Positions 12,787-16,431 of a stretch of 16,431 nucleotides of DNA are shown one piece after another. Within the stretch, counting starts at the first letter, position 1, and the number at the start of each line of letters is the position of its first letter. The stretch comes from Oscillospiraceae bacterium (GTDB lineage: Bacteria; Bacillota; Clostridia; Oscillospirales; Oscillospiraceae), in the NCBI GenBank assembly GCA_017409645.1, contig JAFQSI010000195.1, forward strand, positions 1 through 16,431. The letters run 5' to 3'. The notes below the pieces were generated by a model. It saw nothing but the letters and a program-made list of their open reading frames with translations, did no database searches and was not told the origin of the DNA. Position numbers and translations under genes: made by a program.

Positions 12787-13437
12787 ATGTTTTGCAGCAA
12801 ATGTGGTCATCCTGTGGATGACGGCGCAGCAGTCTGCGGCAACTGCGGCAGCGCTGTTGAGAATCCCGGCATTTCCGACGGCGGCATCGTTGCTCCCAAG
12901 GGCAAGACGGTGATCAACTTCCGGGATCCCAAGACTATCGGCATCGTCGCCGGCGCAGTGGCAGTTTTCCTGCTGCTGTTCCTGGTATTCGGCGGTCAGA
13001 GCTACAAGAGTGCAGTCAACAACATGCTTGACGGCATCTTCGACGGCAATGGCAACAAGATCATGAAGGCCCTGCCCGACGAGGTCATCGAAGCCATGGC
13101 CGACGAGTCCGGCATGTCCAAGCGGGAAATGGCCGATTACCTGGAGGATACCCTCGGCGAGATGGTAGAGGAGCTTGAGTACTATGTCGGCGATGACTGG
13201 TCCGTCTCCCACAAGATCACCGGCACCCGCAACTACGACCTGTCCGATATGCGCTACATCCGGGAGGATTACGAGGAGATCGGCATCGAGATCAAGGAAG
13301 CCAAGATCGTGGAGGTCGAGCTGACCATCAAGGCCTTCGGCATGTCCGAAACCACTGACATGGAAATCGGCGTCATCAAGGTCGGCGGCTCCTGGTATGT
13401 CGATGTCCAGAATTCCGACATGGATATGTTCTATTGA
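12787..13437 (+). CDS. Zinc-ribbon single-pass membrane protein
   Basis: 216 residues. An N-terminal zinc ribbon has C3-x2-C6 and C17-x2-C20. A linker and one membrane segment at about 50-69 follow, then a soluble domain (about 73-216) of mixed helix and strand with many acidic residues. The last part (I-T-G-T-R-N-Y, then G-V-I-K-V-G-G-S-W-Y-V-D) resembles the NTF2-like or DUF4878-type folds often found behind such anchors. The ribbon is cytoplasmic and the large domain outside, by usual topology. AAGGAG lies 9 bases before the ATG. It is a single-gene unit between two terminators. Function unknown. Confidence 0.85.
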   Translation: MFCSKCGHPVDDGAAVCGNCGSAVENPGISDGGIVAPKGKTVINFRDPKTIGIVAGAVAVFLLLFLVFGGQSYKSAVNNMLDGIFDGNGNKIMKALPDEVIEAMADESGMSKREMADYLEDTLGEMVEELEYYVGDDWSVSHKITGTRNYDLSDMRYIREDYEEIGIEIKEAKIVEVELTIKAFGMSETTDMEIGVIKVGGSWYVDVQNSDMDMFY

Positions 13438-13461
13438 TCCACATACACATCCATAAAGCGT

Positions 13462-13491
13462 GGGCCTGCGGTTTTCCGCAGGCCCGATTTT
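13462..13491 (+). terminator. Rho-independent terminator after the zinc-ribbon gene
   Basis: 10-bp stem GGGCCTGCGG / CCGCAGGCCC, loop TTTT, then GATTTTTT. It lies between convergent genes, just past the end of the phosphorylase gene. The opposite direction lacks a good T-run. Confidence 0.9.
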
Positions 13492-14259
13492 TTATTTTCT
13501 TCTGTCTGCTTCGATCAGCAGCTTCAGGGCCTCGATGCCCACCTTGATGGCACCGGAGGTGTCCTCGGTCATGTCCTGGTCCATTCCGGCGGCCTCCCGC
13601 TCCTGGTTCCAGATGACGTGGAAGCAGCTGCCGCAGCGGACCTTCAGGGCGTCGGCGACCACAAACAGGGCCGCAGACTCCATCTCGCTGGCCTTGACGC
13701 CCAGACGCTTCCAGCTGTCCCACTTCTGGAGCAGGTCATAGTGGACGGGGCTCTTGGCGGGGCTGTGCTGGCCGTAGAAGGAATCCTTGCACTGGACCAC
13801 GCCCACATGGCTGCGGTAGCCCAGGTTGTCGGCTGCCTGCTTCAGGGCGCAGGTGATGCCGAAATCGGGCACGGCGGGGTACTCGATGGGGGCGTACTCC
13901 AGGGAGGTATGCTCATAGCGGATGGCGCCGTTGGCGATGACCACATCGCCGCTGCGGACGTCCAGATCGATGCCGCCGCAGGTGCCCACCCGGATAAAGG
14001 TGTCCGCGCCGATGGCCGCCAGCTCCTCCATGGCGATGGAGGCAGAGGGGCCGCCGATGCCGGTGGAGCAGACGGAAACCTTCTCGCCCAGCAGATAGCC
14101 GGTGTAGATGTTGTATTCCCGGTTCATGCCGATGTGAACGGGATTATCAAAATGCGCCGCGATGGACTCGCACCGCCCGGGATCTCCGGGCAGGAACACA
14201 TAGCGACCCACGTCGCCCTCCCTGCAGCGGATGTGAAACTGCATGCCGATGTCTTGCAT
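13492..14259 (-). CDS. udp: Uridine phosphorylase-family nucleoside phosphorylase
   Basis: 255 residues, close to E. coli Udp (253). Phosphate-binding P-G-D-P-G-R lies at 24-29, S-T-G-I-G-G-P-S at 65-72, F-I-R-V-G-T-C-G-G at 88-96, and the ribose-binding E-M-E-S at 192-195. It cleaves uridine (possibly also other nucleosides) with phosphate to base and ribose-1-phosphate. In E. coli a Gln and an Arg two positions on bind the uracil. Here Q164 (Y-G-Q-H-S-P) is kept but the Arg position is occupied by serine, so pyrimidine specificity is not certain. The frame extends to 14352, but ATG 14259 follows AAAGGGTG and lies downstream of a strong promoter. Confidence 0.88.
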   Translation of the reverse strand: MQDIGMQFHIRCREGDVGRYVFLPGDPGRCESIAAHFDNPVHIGMNREYNIYTGYLLGEKVSVCSTGIGGPSASIAMEELAAIGADTFIRVGTCGGIDLDVRSGDVVIANGAIRYEHTSLEYAPIEYPAVPDFGITCALKQAADNLGYRSHVGVVQCKDSFYGQHSPAKSPVHYDLLQKWDSWKRLGVKASEMESAALFVVADALKVRCGSCFHVIWNQEREAAGMDQDMTEDTSGAIKVGIEALKLLIEADRRK

Positions 14260-14292
14260 AGAATTCACCCTTTCGTCAGATTGAATAAAAAC

Positions 14293-14321
14293 AGTATAAC
14301 ATAACACCGGGCATTTTGCAA
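14293..14321 (-). promoter_or_regulatory. Promoter of the nucleoside phosphorylase gene
   Basis: Minus strand: -35 TTGCAA (14316-14321), 17-base spacer, -10 TATACT (14293-14298). Confidence 0.82.
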
Positions 14322-14338
14322 GTTTTATCCACACAATT

Positions 14339-14369
14339 CGTAGGGCACGCATGAAATGCGTGCCCTACG
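14339..14369. repeat. Perfect 14-bp inverted repeat (hairpin)
   Basis: CGTAGGGCACGCAT, loop GAA, ATGCGTGCCCTACG. It ends 5 bases from the XRE gene stop and has no T-run in either direction. The CCCTAC ends recur at 16020-16029 and 16101-16108, which suggests a shared family of short mobile palindromes. A transcript-end stabiliser for the XRE mRNA is also possible. Confidence 0.75.
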
Positions 14370-14373
14370 GTGT

Positions 14374-14700
14374 TTATTTGCAATAGTTCTCCATCACCAG
14401 ATGGATGCTGTCCTTCTCCTTCAGGGAAAGCTGGCGGTATTGATTGACGAGCCGAATTTCATCGGCATTGAGTTTGAAGACCGGGACTCCCTCATGCTCC
14501 CCCCGTGCTTCGCTGTGACCGATCAGGAAGTCCACGGAGGTGTGGAAGAAGTCGGCGATCTGGATCAAGGTCACAATGTCAGGTTGTGTCTGGTGGTTTT
14601 CATATTTGTTTACGGACTGCTGGGATATTCCGATTGCATCAGCCAGCTTCTGCTGACTGATTCCATGGGATTCCCGTAACATTCTTAAGTTTTTGATCAT
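14374..14700 (-). CDS. XRE/Cro-type transcriptional regulator
   Basis: 108 residues. An HTH-3 domain covers residues about 3-61: I-S-Q-Q-K-L-A-D-A-I-G-I-S-Q-Q-S-V-N-K-Y-E-N is the helix-turn-helix, and F-F-H-T-S-V-D-F-L-I-G closes it. A C-terminal helical stretch (N-A-D-E-I-R-L-V-N-Q-Y-R-Q-L-S) is probably used for dimerisation. It is divergent from the CFI-box gene, and palindromes in the 128-base gap suggest it represses that gene and perhaps itself. GAGG lies 8 bases before ATG 14700. The GAGGGTG containing it can pair with an upstream CACCCTC in the same mRNA (14706-14739). Likely a local repressor; the signal is unknown. Confidence 0.9.
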   Translation of the reverse strand: MIKNLRMLRESHGISQQKLADAIGISQQSVNKYENHQTQPDIVTLIQIADFFHTSVDFLIGHSEARGEHEGVPVFKLNADEIRLVNQYRQLSLKEKDSIHLVMENYCK

Positions 14701-14705
14701 ATTAT

Positions 14706-14739
14706 CACCCTCAGGTATTATGATAACAACCAGAGGGTG
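14706..14739 (-). promoter_or_regulatory. Inverted repeat that can hide the ribosome site of the XRE gene
   Basis: In the minus-strand transcript, CACCCTC (14739-14733) can pair over a 20-base loop with GAGGGTG (14712-14706), which contains the ribosome site. As DNA it could instead be a wide-spaced operator for the XRE dimer. Confidence 0.45.
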
Positions 14740-14765
14740 TTATTGATAAATTCTCTCTTTAGTTA

Positions 14766-14795
14766 TTGACAACCACTATTAGTTGTTGCTATAAT
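14766..14795 (+). promoter_or_regulatory. Promoter of the CFI-box gene pair with embedded operator-like palindrome
   Basis: -35 TTGACA (14766-14771) and -10 TATAAT (14790-14795), both perfect, with an 18-base spacer. A 19-base palindrome CAAC-C-ACTA-T-TAGT-T-GTTG (14770-14788) fills the spacer; only one pair of positions is asymmetric. A repressor bound there would block RNA polymerase. The divergent XRE protein is the natural candidate. Confidence 0.8.
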
Positions 14796-14828
14796 GATTT
14801 CACAACCAGACAGAAAGGAATGATCCCC

Positions 14829-15311
14829 ATGAGCTGCAAATACTACTACATGGATGGATATGATTACCATTGCGGAAAGTGCGACAAAGATGTAAACAGC
14901 GACTGGTATTACAAATACTGTCGAAATTGGGATTACGATGACTGTCCTGTTTACAGAGGTAAGATGAGAGAACCAGCTGGTAATGATTCCTCTGAAGGCT
15001 GCTTCCTGACCTCCGCCTGCACCGCTGCCCGCGGTCTGCCCGATGACTGCCATGAGCTGACGGTCCTCCGCGATTTCCGGGATAACTGGCTGAAGCAGCA
15101 CCCCAATGGTGTGACCCTGATCGCTCATTATTACGAAGTGGCCCCCAGGATCGTGGAAGCCATCGACAAACTGGAGAACCGGCTGGAGATCTGGGATGGG
15201 GTTTACCGCGAGATGGTGGTGCCCTGCGTGAAGATGATCGAGATGGGGCGGTATTTGGAGGCGCTGGAACTATATCGAACTCATACACTGAAGTTGGAAA
15301 TAATTTACTAA
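14829..15311 (+). CDS. Cysteine/tyrosine-rich protein with CFI-box-type domain
   Basis: 160 residues, no signal peptide or membrane segment. The first ~45 residues are rich in Tyr, Asp and Cys, with C3, C15-x2-C18, C31 and C39, which could bind metal. Residues 57-84 (G-C-F-L-T-S-A-C, then G-L-P-D-D-C-H-E-L-T-V-L-R-D-F-R-D) match the CFI-box pattern seen in many proteins of unknown role. A helical remainder follows (Y-Y-E-V-A-P-R-I-V-E-A-I). ATG 14820 abuts the AAAGGA, so ATG 14829, 9 bases away, is the start. The first third is AT-rich and the CFI-box part GC-rich like the host, which hints at a mosaic origin. It starts an operon with the gene at 15327 under the XRE-linked promoter. Confidence 0.82.
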   Translation: MSCKYYYMDGYDYHCGKCDKDVNSDWYYKYCRNWDYDDCPVYRGKMREPAGNDSSEGCFLTSACTAARGLPDDCHELTVLRDFRDNWLKQHPNGVTLIAHYYEVAPRIVEAIDKLENRLEIWDGVYREMVVPCVKMIEMGRYLEALELYRTHTLKLEIIY

Positions 15312-15326
15312 AAAGGAGTTCTTATA

Positions 15327-15806
15327 ATGGGTCTGTTTGACAAATTATTTGGTGCTAACAAGCAGGCATCAACCACCATCGACGTCGAACACGAATATGC
15401 CGATATTTTGAACGCTATTGAGTGCTTAGCCAAAGCAGGTGCGGAGTTTGGTAAGTATGAGTTTTTCATGTATGTTCAGTGTCAAAAAAATCGTATTGTT
15501 GTCAATCTAAAAGTCGGCTTTGGAGATCATCTGCAATGGTTGCGAAATAATCCTGATTGTTTACCAATTGTGCTTGAGCGTGCAAATATCACTAAGAACG
15601 ACTACGATTTCTTTATGAATTCACTTCAAATCAAGCACGAGGACGCAAGACATGACGTTGGTGAAGCACTGTTCTACGATGATATCAAGAGTCCCAAACA
15701 CATTCCCGCTCTTTTCGACGCCTTAAAGAAACGGCTAACAACCGTCCCCAACACTTCTCATATCATCGATGATAGTATCTATAGCATCAGTCTGCATGAC
15801 GACTGA
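15327..15806 (+). CDS. Unrecognised 159-residue protein with N-terminal amphipathic motif
   Basis: No family recognised. The N-terminus M-G-L-F-D-K-L-F-G is an amphipathic helix of the kind that attaches bacterial proteins loosely to membranes or partners. Residues about 20-90 are mixed helix and strand (Y-E-F-F-M-Y-V-Q-C, R-I-V-V-N-L-K-V-G-F-G-D-H-L-Q-W-L). About 90-135 looks helical, with a final conserved-looking D-A-L-K-K-R-L. No Cys cluster, no membrane segment. AAGGAG lies 8 bases before the ATG, 15 bases after the CFI-box gene, so it is co-transcribed. The gene is distinctly AT-richer than the chromosome around it, which suggests recent gain. A hairpin follows at 15814. Confidence 0.8.
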   Translation: MGLFDKLFGANKQASTTIDVEHEYADILNAIECLAKAGAEFGKYEFFMYVQCQKNRIVVNLKVGFGDHLQWLRNNPDCLPIVLERANITKNDYDFFMNSLQIKHEDARHDVGEALFYDDIKSPKHIPALFDALKKRLTTVPNTSHIIDDSIYSISLHDD

Positions 15807-15813
15807 TTTTTCA

Positions 15814-15833
15814 CCCCCGGAGCAATCCGGGGG
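15814..15833 (+). terminator. Hairpin after the 159-residue protein gene, probable terminator
   Basis: 8-bp stem CCCCCGGA / TCCGGGGG with a GCAA loop. It is followed only by CATTTCATT, so the T-run is weak. Confidence 0.6.
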
Positions 15834-15850
15834 CATTTCATTCCTCCACT

Positions 15851-15950
15851 GTCATTCCGAGACCGCAGGCAGTGGGAATCTCCTGATACAATGCGCAAAT
15901 TTGCTGTGCAGCAGCAGGAGATTGCCACGCCCTTGCGGGCTCGCAATGAC
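15851..15950. repeat. 100-bp MITE-like element with ~35-bp imperfect terminal inverted repeats
   Basis: The left end reads GTCATTCCGAGACCGCAGG and continues to AATCTCCTG (15885). The right end, reversed, reads GTCATTGCGAGCCCGCAAGG and continues to AATCTCCTG. Arms differ at a few positions and by one base in length. The centre of about 29 bases has no gene. The GTCATTGCGAG...AATCTCCTG pattern recalls short dispersed repeats in many genomes. No target duplication is obvious. Confidence 0.8.
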
Positions 15951-16006
15951 GGTGGTTTTTGGTGGCTGGTGCTTCTGTTTTGGCTGGGCAATCGCGGGAC
16001 CTGGTC

Positions 16007-16026
16007 GGCGGGGTCATGACCCCGCC
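16007..16026. repeat. 20-bp perfect palindrome
   Basis: GGCGGGGTCA followed by its exact complement, then CTAC. The end shares CCCTAC-type ends with the hairpin at 14339-14369. Confidence 0.75.
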
Positions 16027-16040
16027 CTACAGAAAATATA

Positions 16041-16064
16041 GGGAACGGCCTATGTGCCGTTCCC
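16041..16064. repeat. GGGAACGGC hairpin, copy 1
   Basis: 9-bp stem GGGAACGGC / GCCGTTCCC with a 6-base loop CTATGT. The same arms occur again at 16082-16105. Confidence 0.75.
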
Positions 16065-16077
16065 CGGTGCGGATGTG

Positions 16078-16106
16078 AAAAGGGAACGGCACGGTGGCCG
16101 TTCCCT
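16078..16106 (-). terminator. Terminator of polC, made of GGGAACGGC hairpin copy 2
   Basis: On the minus strand, a 10-bp stem AGGGAACGGC / GCCGTTCCCT with a 6-base loop is followed by TTTC. It lies about 10 bases after the polC stop. Confidence 0.75.
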
Positions 16107-16116
16107 ACATTCATTT

Positions 16117-16431
16117 TTAGAACAGACTCACCTGCGATGTGTCCGGCAGGTCGCCGAAGGCACCTGCGTCCTTGAGCATCTGGACGTGGGTCTTCGACAC
16201 CTTGGGGCAGGCGGCGGTGACCTCCTCGATGGAGATGAAGTGCTTGCCCTTTCTGCCCTCCATCAGGTCGATGGCGGCATTTTCGCCCAGGCCGGAGATG
16301 GAGACGAAGGGTGGCAGGATCTTATCGTCCTTGATGAGGAATTTCGTCGCGTGGCTCTCGTACAGGTCGATGGGGGCGAACTCGAAGCCCCGGAGGTAGA
16401 ATTCGTAGACGACCTCCAAGGTGGTCAGCAG
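16117..16431 (-). CDS. polC: DNA polymerase III PolC-type alpha subunit, C-terminal end (partial)
   Basis: The last 104 residues, running off the window edge. The segment I-L-P-P-F-V-S-I-S-G-L-G-E-N-A-A is followed by E-G-R-K-G-K-H-F-I-S-I-E-E-V and V-S-K-T-H-V. It ends with G-A-F-G-D-L-P-D-T-S-Q-V-S-L-F. This is the helix-hairpin-type end of Gram-positive PolC, whose Q-L-S-L-F-like tail resembles the beta-clamp binding motif. PolC is the main replicative polymerase of Firmicutes. The frame is open to the window end, so no start is seen. Its terminator is the hairpin at 16078-16106. Confidence 0.93.
   Translation of the reverse strand: MLTTLEVVYEFYLRGFEFAPIDLYESHATKFLIKDDKILPPFVSISGLGENAAIDLMEGRKGKHFISIEEVTAACPKVSKTHVQMLKDAGAFGDLPDTSQVSLF

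Larger units (their letters stand above)
15807..16116. other. Gene-free stretch of palindromic repeats
   Basis: No credible gene on either strand in these 310 bases. It holds, in order, a terminator-like hairpin, a 100-base MITE-like element, a plain 56-base spacer, a 20-base perfect palindrome and two copies of a GGGAACGGC hairpin. The last of these works as the polC terminator. Confidence 0.8.

Noticed and set aside
13618..14304. 228-codon plus-strand open frame opposite the phosphorylase gene
   Set aside because: Shadow of a conserved enzyme; low-complexity A, G, D and V composition.
15814..16106. Short repeated palindromes as a CRISPR array
   Set aside because: The repeats differ in sequence, spacing is irregular, there are no unique spacers of even length and no cas gene is near.

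Overview
The window looks like chromosomal DNA of a GC-rich, endospore-forming gut-type Clostridia, most likely Oscillospirales/Oscillospiraceae. Reasons: sporulation genes (ytfJ, yabP, yabQ), a PolC-type DNA polymerase end, a Bacillus/Clostridium large-type SRP RNA, strong AGGAGG ribosome sites, and dispersed palindromic repeats. The taxonomic call is an inference from gene content and style, not from a search. Almost everything is housekeeping. The accessory-looking part is about 14.3-16.1 kb.

Layout. (1) 1-545, minus strand: 5' part of the SRP RNA gene, cut by the window edge, and an acyl carrier protein gene with a near-consensus promoter. (2) 545-3541, minus: an operon of an RpiR/SIS regulator, an HI0933/BaiN-like flavoprotein and a DUF3592-like membrane protein, with its own promoter and a candidate operator. 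(3) 3634-5423, minus: rRNA pseudouridine synthase (RluB/RsuA family) behind a D-Ala-D-Ala carboxypeptidase. (4) 5590-8680, minus: a tightly overlapping operon of M50 site-2-type protease, scpA, scpB, a DUF2953 protein and ytfJ, driven by a clear promoter at 8714-8742. (5) 8842-9743: two convergent membrane-protein genes sharing one bidirectional terminator. (6) 9868-11375, plus: yabP-yabQ-divIC-S1 protein, the same order as Bacillus subtilis yabP-yabQ-divIC-yabR. (7) 11511-12667, plus: an SDR reductase and rpiB. (8) 12787-13437, plus: a zinc-ribbon membrane protein. (9) 13492-14259, minus: a uridine phosphorylase-family enzyme. (10) 14374-15806: an XRE regulator divergent from a CFI-box-type cysteine-rich protein and an unrecognised 159-residue protein. 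(11) 15807-16116: a gene-free stretch packed with palindromes, then the C-terminal end of polC on the minus strand.

How it fits together: block 4 plus block 3 combine chromosome segregation (ScpA/ScpB with SMC), spore/envelope functions (YtfJ, DacB/DacF-type enzyme) and RNA modification, resembling the B. subtilis scpA-scpB-...-dacB-...-rluB neighbourhood. Block 6 couples spore coat assembly, division (DivIC) and an S1 RNA-binding protein. Block 7 and the RpiR regulator of block 2 touch sugar-phosphate metabolism, but their substrates cannot be read from sequence.

No CRISPR array, phage, transposase gene, tRNA or rRNA was seen. The most unusual items are the compensatory base change at the tip of SRP RNA helix 8, the yabQ frame that stays open through nearly all of divIC, the XRE-controlled two-gene module with a palindrome inside its promoter spacer, and several families of short palindromic repeats.
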